DNA of 64,000 bases from Croceibacterium aestuarii (GCF_030657335.1 NZ_CP131039.1:2000501-2064500), one strand, 5' to 3'. Positions 1-10,855 are shown, counted from the first letter of the stretch. Notes: generated from the letters alone by a model not told the origin. Made by a program: numbers and translations.

Positions 1-85
1 CCGTCACCGGCTGCCAGTTGAAGACCGTGAAAAGGAGCAGTGCGACCAGCAGCAGTACCCAGACGATCGTGCGGACGATTTGCAT
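1..85 (-). CDS. LapA-domain membrane protein, N-terminal fragment (runs off left edge)
   Basis: Only the first 28 codons are inside the window. They begin MQIVRTIVWVLLLVALLLF and continue into TVFNW, which is a short N-terminal tail followed by a long hydrophobic membrane segment. This is how the small LapA/DUF1049 inner-membrane proteins linked to lipopolysaccharide assembly begin. A GGGAG ribosome-binding site lies just upstream of the ATG. The gene is on the same strand as purB and 65 bases downstream of it, so the two may be co-transcribed. The family call rests on a short stretch and on recognition of the family start. Confidence 0.6.
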   Translation of the reverse strand, partial: MQIVRTIVWVLLLVALLLFTVFNWQPVT

Positions 86-150
86 GGAGCTTGGTCTCCC
101 TAGTTCTTGGTTGCCGCGAACCTAGGTCCAATGCGGGCGGAAGGAAAGCG

Positions 151-1461
<1,311 letters not shown>

Positions 1462-1619
1462 CGAGAACTCCGGTGCGGACGGGATGCCGCAGCCGCTAGA
1501 AGCCGCGCGCCGCGATGGCAAGCGCAGGCGCCGCCACAAATGCGTTTGCATTGCCGTAAGCAGCATGTTTTTGTACCGCCGGAAGTGCGGGTGGGACCGC
1601 AGCAGGGGGCGCATCGAAT

Positions 1620-4394
1620 ATGTTCAAATATCTGTTTTTGCTGTCAGCCGCGGCTCTGGCTGCGCCGGCGATTGCGGGGGAGGAGCCGCTCTATCGGCCC
1701 GCCCCGGAATGGGTCTCGGTGAAGCCGTTGCCGGCCGTGGCCGAAAGCCCGACGATCATCCTCTATGACGATCAGCGACGGCTCGCCGACGGAACCGTCA
1801 CCAGCTACATCGACCGGGCGCTGCGGGTCGACAACCCGCAGATGCTCAATGCGCTGGGGACCATCCAGGCTCCGTGGCTGCCCGATAAGGGCGACCTGAT
1901 CATCCATGGCGTTTCGATCGTCCGCGGCGATCAGACCATCGACGTGCTGGCGCAGGGCGCCAAGTTCGACGTGCTGCGCCGCGAACAGCAACTCGAGCAG
2001 CGCACCCTTACCGGTGCGATGACCGCGACGCTGACAGTACCCGGGCTGCGCGTCGGCGATGTCTTGCGCGTCGCCTACAGCACGACGATTTCCGACCAGA
2101 CGCTGGGCAAGGAAATGCAGTCGGTCGCCCCGTTGCCCGCGGTTCCGTTCGAGGCCAAGGCGGCCAGCGTGCAGCTGTCGTGGCCTGCCGGATCCGACGT
2201 CCACTGGTCCGCCACGCGCAGCATCGAGCTGCCCGAGCCGGTCGCCGACGGCGGGTTCGAATCGATCACCGTCACCCTGCCGCTCGCCAAGCCGGAGGAC
2301 ATGCCGGAAGACGCGCCGACCCGCTACAAGCTGCCGGTCCTGCTCCAAGCCAGCAGCTTTGCCGACTGGGGCGAAGTCTCGCGCGTCATGGCGCCGCTCT
2401 ATTCGACTGCAGGCACCATAGCGCCCGAAGGGCCCTTGGCCGCCGAAGTCGCGAAAATCGTGGCGGCGAACGCGGAAACCTTGCCGCGAATGGCCGCCGC
2501 GTTGCGGCTGGTGCAGGACGAAGTGGCCTATCTCGCTGTCGGCATGGAGGGCGGCAACTACATCCCGCAGAGCCCGGCGGACACCTGGCAAAAGCGCTAT
2601 GGCGACTGCAAGGCCAAGACCCTCCTGCTGCTCGCGCTGTTGCACGAGATGGGCATCGAGGCCGAGCCCGCGCTGGTCAGTTCGGTCGCGGGAGACGCAG
2701 TGCCGGACATGCAGCCGATGCCCGGGGCGTTCGATCACATCATCGTCCACGCGAATGCCGGCGGCGAGGAATACTGGCTCGACGGAACCGATTCGGGCGC
2801 AACGCTGGCGACGCTGAAGGCGGTACCGCCATTCAGGAACGCCTTGCCCGTCCGCCCGAAGGGCGCCGAACTCGTCGCGATGACGCCGCGCGCGGCCGCT
2901 CAATTCGACCGCATCGCCAGGATCGAATACGATAGCCGCGCCGGGCTCGATCTGCCGATGCTGTTCAATGCAGAGTGGACCATCGCCGGCTCGCTTGCCG
3001 GCAACGTGCGCGCGCTGATCGATCAGGCGGGCAAGGACCAGATGGACGATCTCGTCTCCGGGTTCGTGATCTCGGTTCTCGGCCCGGCGCAAGTCGTCGA
3101 GGGCTCTATGACCTTCGATGCAGCGGGCAACCGCGCGATCGTCCGGGCGAACGGACTCATGACATCGCCGTGGCGGTGGGATCGCGGCCAGGGCAAGCGG
3201 CCGCTGAACCTCGTCACCACCGGTTTCGAGTTCAAGCCCGACCGCTCGCGCAAGGCCTGGAGCGAGCTTCCGGTCCAGCTCGATGGACCCATGGCGGAAA
3301 AGGACGAGGTCACGATTCTGCTGCCCGAAACCGACGGCAAGTTCGAACTCGAGGGGAAGGCGGCACTGGACGAGGACATTGCCGGGACACACCTCGAACG
3401 CAGCGCGAAGATCGAGGGCGATCGCGTTGTCGTGACCGATTTCGCCACCTCGCAGGGCGGCGAGCTGTCGGCCGACCAGGCGATGGCCGAGCGCTCGCGC
3501 GCCAGCCGTCTCGGCTCGCTTGCCCTGACGCTCGAAGCACCGCGCGCGACGGCGCGGCGCTTCGCTTTTGCCGGGGCCGAGGACCGTTCGCGGCTTGCAG
3601 CGATCGAAGCGGCTTATTCGCGGCTCATCGAAAAGGATCCGGACGACGCCGACAACTATCGCAACCGCGCCCGCTTCCGCAGCGGCACCTACGACCGCAG
3701 CGGCGCGCTGGCCGACCTCGACAAGGTGATTGAACTCGAGCCGGACAGTCAGGCCTACTGGGCGCGCGCGGGGCTGCTGGCCGATCTGGGCCGTCTCGAC
3801 GATGCCTTGGCGGACGCCCGCGCGGCCTCCGATCTCGACCCGTCGGTCGGGACGGGCATCTACGAGGCACAGATCCTCGCCGAGCTCGACCGGGTCGACG
3901 AGGCCGTTGCCATCGTCGAGAATCTCGACGGCGATGCGAACGAGCGGCAAGCCATCGTGATGGAACTGAGCAATCTCTACGCCCAGGCCGGCCGCAAGGA
4001 TGAAGGCTACGCCCGGATCGAAGAGCTTCTGGCCGAACGTCCCGGCGATCCAGCCATGCTCAACGCGCGGTGCTGGTACAAGGCGAGCTGGAACTACCAG
4101 ACGGACGACCTGGCCCAGATCTGCACCCGCGCGGTGGAGCAGTCGAGCTGGTCGCCGCCGGTGCTCGACAGCCGGGCGATGGCCTATTTCCGGCTCGCCC
4201 GCTTCCAGGAAGCCCTTGACGACATCGACGCAGCCCTGCTGTCGAGCCCCGAACTGAGCCCGTCGCTGTTCATGCGGGGCGTGGTGCGGCGGGCCATGGG
4301 CGACGCGAAGGGAGCGGAGGACGTCGCGGCAGCCCTGGCGCGAGAACCCTCTCTGGAGCGCAAGTATGCCCGCTACGGTATCAGCGCCCGCTAG
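1620..4394 (+). CDS. Exported DUF3857/transglutaminase-like protein with C-terminal TPRs
   Basis: The 924-residue protein opens with a signal peptide (about residues 1-19, ending AIAG). A DUF3857 domain of about 200 residues follows, and then a transglutaminase-like core whose catalytic cysteine lies in RYGDCKAKT, with His in AFDHIIVH and Asp in YWLDGTDSG. From about residue 665 the chain holds tetratricopeptide-type helices (IEKDPDDADNYRNRARF, VIELEPDSQAYWARAGL and further copies). Such proteins are periplasmic or envelope-associated and their substrate is not known. The ATG has AGGGGG nine bases upstream. The gene stands alone, with the next gene 93 bases downstream on the same strand. Family assignment is strong and function is unknown. 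Confidence 0.85.
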   Translation: MFKYLFLLSAAALAAPAIAGEEPLYRPAPEWVSVKPLPAVAESPTIILYDDQRRLADGTVTSYIDRALRVDNPQMLNALGTIQAPWLPDKGDLIIHGVSIVRGDQTIDVLAQGAKFDVLRREQQLEQRTLTGAMTATLTVPGLRVGDVLRVAYSTTISDQTLGKEMQSVAPLPAVPFEAKAASVQLSWPAGSDVHWSATRSIELPEPVADGGFESITVTLPLAKPEDMPEDAPTRYKLPVLLQASSFADWGEVSRVMAPLYSTAGTIAPEGPLAAEVAKIVAANAETLPRMAAALRLVQDEVAYLAVGMEGGNYIPQSPADTWQKRYGDCKAKTLLLLALLHEMGIEAEPALVSSVAGDAVPDMQPMPGAFDHIIVHANAGGEEYWLDGTDSGATLATLKAVPPFRNALPVRPKGAELVAMTPRAAAQFDRIARIEYDSRAGLDLPMLFNAEWTIAGSLAGNVRALIDQAGKDQMDDLVSGFVISVLGPAQVVEGSMTFDAAGNRAIVRANGLMTSPWRWDRGQGKRPLNLVTTGFEFKPDRSRKAWSELPVQLDGPMAEKDEVTILLPETDGKFELEGKAALDEDIAGTHLERSAKIEGDRVVVTDFATSQGGELSADQAMAERSRASRLGSLALTLEAPRATARRFAFAGAEDRSRLAAIEAAYSRLIEKDPDDADNYRNRARFRSGTYDRSGALADLDKVIELEPDSQAYWARAGLLADLGRLDDALADARAASDLDPSVGTGIYEAQILAELDRVDEAVAIVENLDGDANERQAIVMELSNLYAQAGRKDEGYARIEELLAERPGDPAMLNARCWYKASWNYQTDDLAQICTRAVEQSSWSPPVLDSRAMAYFRLARFQEALDDIDAALLSSPELSPSLFMRGVVRRAMGDAKGAEDVAAALAREPSLERKYARYGISAR

Positions 4395-4487
4395 ACCTCG
4401 TCGGAAACGCCAGTCGGGCGGGGTTGTCACGGAAGTGCTCGAAATCGGGGCTATCGGCGAAAAGATAGCAATCGGAAGGTCGGAAAC

Positions 4488-6134
4488 TTGAAATCCCTAC
4501 GCACACTTGGCGCCGCAGTGCTCGCGTCTCTGGGGCTGATCGCTGCTGCTCCGGCCCTTGCCGAAGAGGAAGGAGCGCCGAAGCTGATCGTCGCCGTCGT
4601 CGTCGACCAGTTTTCCGCCGACCAGTTTGCGCAATACCGCCAGCACTACACCGGAGGGCTGCGCCGACTGAGCGAGGGCGTGGTCTTTCCATCGGGCTAT
4701 CATGGCCAGGCTGCGACCGAAACGTGCCCCGGGCACGGCGCCATCATGACCGGCGCGAATCCGGCGCGCAGCGGGATCATCGCCAATAGCTGGATCGACC
4801 AGCGGATCGGCCGCGCGGACAAGGTCGTCTATTGCGCGGAAGACGAGACCGCTGCGGGCAGCGATCATCAGCACTATGTCGAATCCGCCCGGCACCTGCT
4901 CGTGCCGACGCTGGGCGAGCGCATCCGGGCGGTGGAGCCGGCGTCGCGCAACGTCGCCGTCTCGGGGAAGGACCGTGCAGCGCTGATGTTGGGCGGCAAG
5001 ACGGCCGACGCGGTGTACTTCTGGAAGCGGGGCCGGTTTACCACGACACCGGAGCGGACATCCGCCCAGGCCGTGGCGGAGGTCAATTCCCGGCTGGCGC
5101 CCGAATTTGCCGCGCCTGCCCAAGCTATGGCGGTACCGGAGTGGTGCCGGCATCTCGAGCGCGAAATCCCGGTGACCGGGACCTTGTCGGTCGGTACCGG
5201 CCATTTCGCGCGGGCGGGCGGCGCCGATGGCGCATTCCGGACCAGTCCGGCGCTCGACCGATGGACGATCGAGGTTGCCGAGAAGCTCGTCGAGGCGATG
5301 CGGCTGGGCCAGGACGAGGCGACCGACGTGCTGAACGTCAGCCTTTCGGCCAACGACTACGTCGGCCATGCTTTCGGCAACCAGGGAGTCGAAATGTGCA
5401 TCCAGCAGGCTGCGCTCGACCGGTCGCTGGGCGGGCTGTTCGATTTCCTCGACGCCAAGGGCATCGATTATGCCGTCGTGCTTACCGCCGACCATGGCGG
5501 GCACGACATTCCCGAGCGCATCGACATGCAGGGCGACCCGGCGGCGGGCCGGATCGATCCGCAGCTCAATGCCCGCGATGTCGGCGCCGCGATCGCCGCC
5601 GAGCTCGGTCTCGATCCGGCACTGCCGGCGCCGCTCCTCGGCGGGCCCGCCGGCGACTACCACGTCAATCGCGGGCTGCCTGCCGAGGTGCAGGCCAGGG
5701 TCAAGGCGGCGGCGATCAAACGGCTCGGCGCATTTCCGCAGGTTGCCGCGGTGTTCGACGCCGACGAGCTGGCCGCCCATCCGGTGCCGTCCGGGCCGGT
5801 CGACGAATGGTCGCTCGAGGACCGCGCCCGCGCTTCGTTCTATGCCCCTCGCTCGGGCGACATCGTCGTTCTGCTGAAGCAGGCGGTGACCCCGATCGCG
5901 CGGCCGGTGCCGGGCGCGGTCGCGACGCACGGTTCGCCGTGGGACTACGACCGGCGGGTGCCGATCCTGTTCTGGCGCAAGGGCCTGGCCGGGTTCGAGC
6001 AGCCGCTTCCGGTCCGCGTGGTCGACATCGCGCCCACGCTCGCGGCGCTGGCCGGCGTGGCGATACCCGAAGGGGAAGTCGACGGCCGCTGCCTCGACCT
6101 GGACGCCGGGCCCGCTTCAACCTGCTCGCCCTAG
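4488..6134 (+). CDS. Exported PafA-type alkaline phosphatase / phosphodiesterase
   Basis: This 548-residue protein has a signal peptide (cleavage near ALA-EEE, residue 25) and the alkaline phosphatase superfamily fold. Visible metal-site elements are Asp40 in VVVDQFS, the predicted nucleophile Thr79 in TETCPGHG, the DH pair in LTADHGGHD and His in VATHGSPWDYDRR. This arrangement fits the PafA family of calcium-independent phosphate monoesterases acting in the periplasm. The start codon is TTG, supported by GGAAGG eight bases upstream. The stop codon overlaps that of convergent radC by four bases. A nucleotide pyrophosphatase-like phosphodiesterase activity is the main alternative. Confidence 0.85.
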   Translation: MKSLRTLGAAVLASLGLIAAAPALAEEEGAPKLIVAVVVDQFSADQFAQYRQHYTGGLRRLSEGVVFPSGYHGQAATETCPGHGAIMTGANPARSGIIANSWIDQRIGRADKVVYCAEDETAAGSDHQHYVESARHLLVPTLGERIRAVEPASRNVAVSGKDRAALMLGGKTADAVYFWKRGRFTTTPERTSAQAVAEVNSRLAPEFAAPAQAMAVPEWCRHLEREIPVTGTLSVGTGHFARAGGADGAFRTSPALDRWTIEVAEKLVEAMRLGQDEATDVLNVSLSANDYVGHAFGNQGVEMCIQQAALDRSLGGLFDFLDAKGIDYAVVLTADHGGHDIPERIDMQGDPAAGRIDPQLNARDVGAAIAAELGLDPALPAPLLGGPAGDYHVNRGLPAEVQARVKAAAIKRLGAFPQVAAVFDADELAAHPVPSGPVDEWSLEDRARASFYAPRSGDIVVLLKQAVTPIARPVPGAVATHGSPWDYDRRVPILFWRKGLAGFEQPLPVRVVDIAPTLAALAGVAIPEGEVDGRCLDLDAGPASTCSP

Positions 6135-6838
6135 ATCAGGCCCTTCGCCTTCAGGCTGACGTGGCCTTCGCTGCCGATGATCACATGGTCGTGGACGGTG
6201 ATGCCGAGCAACTGGCCTACCTCGGCGATACGGCGGGTGATCTGGATGTCGGCGCGGCTCGGTTCGGGGTTGCCGCTCGGGTGGTTGTGCACCAGGATCA
6301 TGGCGCTGGCGCCGACCTCGAGCCCCTTCTTGACGACTTCGCGCGGGTGTATCGCCGCTTCGTCGATCGTGCCTTCCTGCGCCATGTGGTCGAGGATCAG
6401 GCGGTTGCGCGCGTCGAGGTAGAGGACGCGGACGCGCTCCAGCGTGAGGTGCGCCATGTCGATGGTCAGGTAGTCGAGCAGCGCCTGCCAGCTGCCGAGC
6501 ACGGTCTTCTCGCGGACCTTCGAACGCGCCATTCGCCGCGCGGCGAGCGCCACGGCCTTGAGCGCGGCGGCGCTTGCCGCGCCGACACCGTCGACGTCTT
6601 CAAGCTGGCGGTGGTCGGCTTCGAGGACGCCGGCGAGCGAACCGAACCGTGCCAGCAGGGCCTTGGCCGCGGGCTTGGTGTCGCCGCGCGGGATGGCGGC
6701 ATAGAGCAGGTATTCGAGCACTTCGTAATCGGCCAGCGCCTCGGACCCGCCGTCGAGCAGCCGCTGGCGCAGGCGGGCGCGGTGCCCCGTTCCCGCCTGC
6801 TCGGCCTTAGTGCCTGATTCGGGCTGATTTCGCGACAC
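6131..6838 (-). CDS. radC: RadC family JAB-domain protein
   Basis: The protein of about 235 residues has a helix-hairpin-helix region (DVDGVGAASAAALKAV) followed by a JAB/MPN domain with the metal motif HNHPSGNPEPSRAD. RadC was named as a DNA repair protein, but its biochemical role is still unsettled. A GTG start at 6838 is chosen because GGGGAAAGG lies six bases upstream. A second in-frame GTG at 6844 sits directly against that site and is less likely. The gene is convergent with the phosphatase gene, with both stops sharing the sequence CTAG, and it is divergent from ydbH across about 65 bases. Confidence 0.92.
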   Translation of the reverse strand: MSRNQPESGTKAEQAGTGHRARLRQRLLDGGSEALADYEVLEYLLYAAIPRGDTKPAAKALLARFGSLAGVLEADHRQLEDVDGVGAASAAALKAVALAARRMARSKVREKTVLGSWQALLDYLTIDMAHLTLERVRVLYLDARNRLILDHMAQEGTIDEAAIHPREVVKKGLEVGASAMILVHNHPSGNPEPSRADIQITRRIAEVGQLLGITVHDHVIIGSEGHVSLKAKGLI

Positions 6839-6904
6839 ACCCACCCTTTCCCCGGTGCGAATGTTGCATTGCCTTTGCCACGCGCCTCGCGCAAGTGTGC
6901 GGCA

Positions 6905-9900
6905 ATGGCCGAGGACGCTGCGACGACCCCCGAACCGGGAGAGCCGGGACCGCGACGTTCGTTCTGGCGGCGCTGGATCATTTTCCCGTTCTTACTCGTG
7001 TTCGCGCTGGCCGCGGCAGCCTTCTGGATCCAGCGCAAGGACATTGCCGACAACCTGATCGGCGCGACGCTTGCGGATAAGGGCGTCGAGGCGCGCTACG
7101 AGATCGAGAGCATTGGCGGCCGCCGGCAGGTTTTGAAGAATATCGTCATCGGCGACCCGGACCGCCCCGACCTGACGATCGAGCGCGCCGAAGTCACCAT
7201 GCGCTATCGCCTCGGCCTGCCCGATGTGGCCAGCGTAACTCTCGTCAAGCCGCGTCTCTACGGCACCTATTACGGCAGAAAGCTGAGCTTCGGAGCGCTC
7301 GATCCGCTTGTATTCACCGGTTCGACCGCGCCGTTCGAATTTCCCAACATGACGCTCGAACTCGTCGACGCCCGGGCCCTGCTGGAGAGCGAATACGGCC
7401 CTGTCGGCATCAAGGCCGAAGGACGGGGGCATTTGCGCGGCGGCTTTGCCGGAAAGCTGGCGCTGACCGCACCCGAACTGGCGGTGGGGGGGTGCGAGGC
7501 GAGCGGGACGACGCTGTTCGGGCGGATCGGGATCGACGCCGAACGGCCGCAGTTCGAGGGACCTGTGCGCTTGGCCGGGCTCGCCTGCGCGGACGGCGGC
7601 ATCGACCTCGCCGGCACGGTCATCGACGCCAAGCTGCAACTGGACCGGGACATGGCCGGCGTCGAAGCCGATCTGCGCGCAAAGACGCGCGGCGCCAAGC
7701 TGGCTGCGGCAACGCTCGGTGCGCTGTCCCTCGATGGCAAGGCCACCTTCCGGGATTCCGAGCTCACCGCCAGTTACGACCTCGGCGGAGAAGATGCCCG
7801 CCATCCGCAGGTCGATATCGGCTCGCTCAGCGCCAGCGGGACCGTGCGGGCCGGGGACGGGTTCGACTGGCTGCGCCTCGACGGCGACTTCACCGGGCGG
7901 GGCGTCAACCCCGGTCCGGCGCTGGACGAAACGCTCGGCAGCCTGGCGGACAGCACCGAGGGCACTTTCGCCGCGGCGTTGCTGCGCAAGGTGCGCGGGG
8001 CGATCCTGCGCGAGGCCCAGGGCAGCACTCTGGCAGGACATGCCGAGCTGCGGCGCACCGGCGATGTGCTGGCGGTGGTAGTCCCGCAGGCGCAAGTCGT
8101 CGGTGGCAGCGGCCAGAAGCTGCTGGCCGTCTCGCGCTTGAAATACGGCGAATCGGGCAAGGGCGCCCCGCGCGTTGCCGGCAATTTCGCGAGCGGGGGA
8201 CGCGACCTGCCGCGGATCGAAGGGCGCATCGAACAGCGCGGCGGTACCGGTTTTGCCGCTCGCATGACGATGGCCGAATATTCCTCCGCGGGCGGGAAGC
8301 TGGCGATCCCCGGCCTCTCGCTGGTGTCGAACGGGGGCCGATTGGGCTTTTCGGGCCGCGCGGTGGTGAGCGGCGAACTGCCCGGCGGCATCGCCCGCGA
8401 TCTCGAGCTGCCGCTGAACGGCAATTGGTCGCCGGCGGGGGGTCTGGCCTTGTGGCGCAATTGTACCGACTTGCGCTTCGCGGCGCTGCGGTTCGCCAAC
8501 CTCGAGCTGGACCGGCGGGCCTTGACGCTCTGCCCGGCGCGCGGTCAGCCGATCGTTCGCTATGACCGCGGCGGGCTCAAGATCGCAGCCGGCGCACCGT
8601 CGCTCGATGTTACGGGGCGACTCGGACAGACGCCTATCGCGATCGCCAGCGGTCCGGTCGGCATCGCCTATCCCGGCACGATTGCCGCCCGAACCTTGCG
8701 GGTCACGCTCGGCCCGCGGGACACCGCCTCGACGTTCGCGATCAGCGACCTGTCGGCGGTCGTCGGCAAGGGAATTTCAGGCACCTTCGACGGCGCCGAC
8801 GTCAGGCTCTATGCCGTCCCTCTCGATCTGCTCGGGTCCAGCGGCAACTGGTCCTATTCGGAGGGCGTGCTATCCATCGCCGACGGGGAATTCCGACTTG
8901 TCGACCGCCAGCCGCAAGCGCGTTTCGAGCCGCTCGAGGCCCGAGGCGCGACGCTGTCTCTTGAGGACAACGTGATCCTCGCCGATGCCGCGCTGCGCGA
9001 ACCGGCCTCCGATCGCCTCGTCACCGCTGTCGCCATCCACCACGACCTCGGCACCGGGCGCGGTTTTGCCGATTTGTCCGTACCCGGAATCGCCTTCGAC
9101 AGCAGGCTTCAGCCCGAGGCGCTGAGCAAGCTTGCGCTGGGCGTGGTCGCCAACGTCGATGGAACCGTCACCGGTTCGGGCCGGATCGACTGGAACGAGC
9201 AAGGCGTGACCAGTACCGGCAGTTTCTCGAGCGATTCGCTCGATTTCGCCGCCGCGTTCGGTCAGGTGACGGGGGCATCGGGCACGCTGAACTTCACCGA
9301 CCTTCTCGGGCTGACGACGGCACCCGACCAGCGCTTCAGCATCAAGACGATCAACCCCGGCATCGAGGTCTACGACGGCGAGATCGGCATCGAGATCAGG
9401 AACGGCGAGGTCCTCTCGGTCACCGGCGGAACCTGGCCGTTCATGGGCGGCACGCTGACGCTGCGCCCGATCAAGCTCAACATCGGCGCGTCCGAAGAGC
9501 GGACCTACGTCCTCGACATCAAGGGACTCGAAGCCTCGCAATTCGTCCAGCGCATGGCGCTGAGCAACATCAGCGCCACGGGTACATTCGACGGCAGCCT
9601 GCCGCTGGTGTTCGACACCGAAGGCAACGGGCGCATCGTCGGCGGCGAACTGGCGTCGCGCGGACCGGGCAACGTCTCCTACGTCGGAGCGCTGACGTAC
9701 GAAGACATGGGGGCGATCGCCAATTTTGCCTTCGACGCGCTCAAGTCGCTCGATTACGATCATATGACGATAGGAATGAACGGGCCGCTGACTGGCGAGA
9801 TCGTCACCCAGGTGCGCTTCGACGGCGTCCACCAGGGCGAGGGTGCGAAGAAGAATTTCCTTACCCGCAAGATCGCCAAACTGCCGATCCGCTTCGTGGT

Positions 9901-10123
9901 CAACGTCCGAGCCTCGTTCTACCAGCTGATCTCGAACCTGCGATCGCTCTACGATCCCTCGGCCGTTAAGGATCCGCGCGATGCCAGCGTCGGCCTGCTC
10001 GACAAGGACGGCAATGTCATCAAGCGCGGTTCCGCGCCGCCGCCTACACCGCCGGCCCCCTCCGGCGAAAAGCTCACCAATGAACCGCCCATTCAGCGCC
10101 GCGAAAGCGAGGAAATGCCATGA
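6905..10123 (+). CDS. ydbH: YdbH-like AsmA-type intermembrane lipid transport protein
   Basis: The protein has about 1072 residues. A short basic cytoplasmic tail precedes one membrane helix (IIFPFLLVFALAAAAFWI), after which the chain is a long beta-rich periplasmic body. Its C-terminal part (roughly residues 770-1000, with GTLNFTDLLGLTT and the segment around ALTYEDMGAIANFAFDALKS) is typical of YdbH. In Escherichia coli YdbH is one of three AsmA-like bridges, with TamB and YhdP, that move phospholipids to the outer membrane. The next two genes encode YnbE and YdbL homologues, in the same order as in E. coli, which makes the call firm. The start at 6905 is chosen over 6869 because it leads straight into the basic tail and membrane helix. 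The 3' end overlaps ynbE as ATGA. Confidence 0.9.
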   Translation: MAEDAATTPEPGEPGPRRSFWRRWIIFPFLLVFALAAAAFWIQRKDIADNLIGATLADKGVEARYEIESIGGRRQVLKNIVIGDPDRPDLTIERAEVTMRYRLGLPDVASVTLVKPRLYGTYYGRKLSFGALDPLVFTGSTAPFEFPNMTLELVDARALLESEYGPVGIKAEGRGHLRGGFAGKLALTAPELAVGGCEASGTTLFGRIGIDAERPQFEGPVRLAGLACADGGIDLAGTVIDAKLQLDRDMAGVEADLRAKTRGAKLAAATLGALSLDGKATFRDSELTASYDLGGEDARHPQVDIGSLSASGTVRAGDGFDWLRLDGDFTGRGVNPGPALDETLGSLADSTEGTFAAALLRKVRGAILREAQGSTLAGHAELRRTGDVLAVVVPQAQVVGGSGQKLLAVSRLKYGESGKGAPRVAGNFASGGRDLPRIEGRIEQRGGTGFAARMTMAEYSSAGGKLAIPGLSLVSNGGRLGFSGRAVVSGELPGGIARDLELPLNGNWSPAGGLALWRNCTDLRFAALRFANLELDRRALTLCPARGQPIVRYDRGGLKIAAGAPSLDVTGRLGQTPIAIASGPVGIAYPGTIAARTLRVTLGPRDTASTFAISDLSAVVGKGISGTFDGADVRLYAVPLDLLGSSGNWSYSEGVLSIADGEFRLVDRQPQARFEPLEARGATLSLEDNVILADAALREPASDRLVTAVAIHHDLGTGRGFADLSVPGIAFDSRLQPEALSKLALGVVANVDGTVTGSGRIDWNEQGVTSTGSFSSDSLDFAAAFGQVTGASGTLNFTDLLGLTTAPDQRFSIKTINPGIEVYDGEIGIEIRNGEVLSVTGGTWPFMGGTLTLRPIKLNIGASEERTYVLDIKGLEASQFVQRMALSNISATGTFDGSLPLVFDTEGNGRIVGGELASRGPGNVSYVGALTYEDMGAIANFAFDALKSLDYDHMTIGMNGPLTGEIVTQVRFDGVHQGEGAKKNFLTRKIAKLPIRFVVNVRASFYQLISNLRSLYDPSAVKDPRDASVGLLDKDGNVIKRGSAPPPTPPAPSGEKLTNEPPIQRRESEEMP

Positions 10124-10365
10124 CAGCTGCGAAATTGACCAACGGTGCCGGCCCGGCGCATAAGCCCGCGATGCAGTGGGGCTTGCGGGCCAATGCGGCA
10201 GCGATCGGCGTGCTGGGTTCGGTCCTGACGAGCGGCTGTGTTACGGTCAATGCACCGAGCGAGCCGATCGTCATCGAACTGAACATCAACATCAAGCAGG
10301 AAGTAATTTACCGCCTGGCGGAAGATGCCGGGAACACGATCGACGAAAACGCGGACATCTTTTGA
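10120..10365 (+). CDS. ynbE: YnbE-like outer-membrane lipoprotein
   Basis: This 81-residue protein has a hydrophobic segment ending in a lipobox LTSGC, so Cys at about position 40 should be lipidated. The mature part (IVIELNINIKQEVIYRLAEDA) is the YnbE signature. In E. coli YnbE is an outer-membrane lipoprotein that pairs with the C-terminus of YdbH to form the lipid bridge. The start overlaps the ydbH stop as ATGA and the stop abuts the next gene, pointing to translational coupling. The stretch before the hydrophobic segment is longer than usual for a lipoprotein, so the true start could be an inner Met (at about residue 18). Confidence 0.88.
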   Translation: MTAAKLTNGAGPAHKPAMQWGLRANAAAIGVLGSVLTSGCVTVNAPSEPIVIELNINIKQEVIYRLAEDAGNTIDENADIF

Positions 10366-10376
10366 TGGAGAATGGC

Positions 10377-10769
10377 ATGAACACCGGTTTCAAACGCGCT
10401 ACGCTGGCCTTTTCGGCTGTCGCCCTGGCCCTGACTGGTCTGGCTACGCCCGCCTTCGCCCAGCGCGACCCGGCGTACGAAGCCGCGCGCGCGGCGGGCA
10501 AGGTGGGCGAAAAAATGGACGGCTACCTGGCGATTGTCGGAAGCGGCGATGCAGCGCTGCGCAAGCTGGTCGACGACATCAATATCAAGCGCCGCGCGGT
10601 CTATGCCGACAAGGCCAAGGCCGCTTCGGCAACGCTCGAGGAATATGCCTTTACCGCCGGCTGTCTCGCGATCGCGCGCACGTCGCCCGGGGAAAAGTAC
10701 CAGGCGCCCGACGGGTCCTGGCAAACCCGCGGCAACGGCCCGCCGGTGCGCGACCCCCGCTGTCCGTAG
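10377..10769 (+). CDS. ydbL: YdbL-like periplasmic protein (DUF1318)
   Basis: The 130-residue product has a signal peptide ending near AFAQRD and a helical mature domain with VDDINIKRRAVYADKAK, which marks the DUF1318/YdbL family. YdbL acts together with YdbH and YnbE in the periplasm and is thought to tune their assembly. The start at 10377 has GGAG six bases upstream. An ATG at 10365 overlaps the ynbE stop and is the alternative. A hairpin with a short T run follows the gene, so the three-gene operon probably ends here. Confidence 0.88.
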   Translation: MNTGFKRATLAFSAVALALTGLATPAFAQRDPAYEAARAAGKVGEKMDGYLAIVGSGDAALRKLVDDINIKRRAVYADKAKAASATLEEYAFTAGCLAIARTSPGEKYQAPDGSWQTRGNGPPVRDPRCP

Positions 10770-10796
10770 GACGCCGCCCTAAAGTCCCTGCACGCG

Positions 10797-10836
10797 CCGT
10801 CTGCTGGCAACGCGCCGGCAGGCGGCGCTGTCGTTT
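10797..10836 (+). terminator. Candidate Rho-independent terminator after ydbL
   Basis: Twelve-base arms at 10797-10808 and 10814-10825 pair across the loop AACGC, with a few G-U pairs. A TTTT run lies at 10833-10836. The position between ydbL and the atp promoter fits the end of the ydbH operon. The T run is separated from the stem, so termination strength is uncertain. Confidence 0.45.
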
Positions 10837-10855
10837 TGCACTGCGGCACGTGCGG

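Noticed and set aside
1644-4430. A 928-codon open frame on the minus strand opposite the transglutaminase/TPR gene
   Set aside because: It mirrors the codon structure of a well-supported plus-strand gene in GC-rich DNA and has no recognisable domain or ribosome site. Similar long antisense frames over ffh, aroA, rpsA and the c-di-GMP genes were rejected for the same reason.
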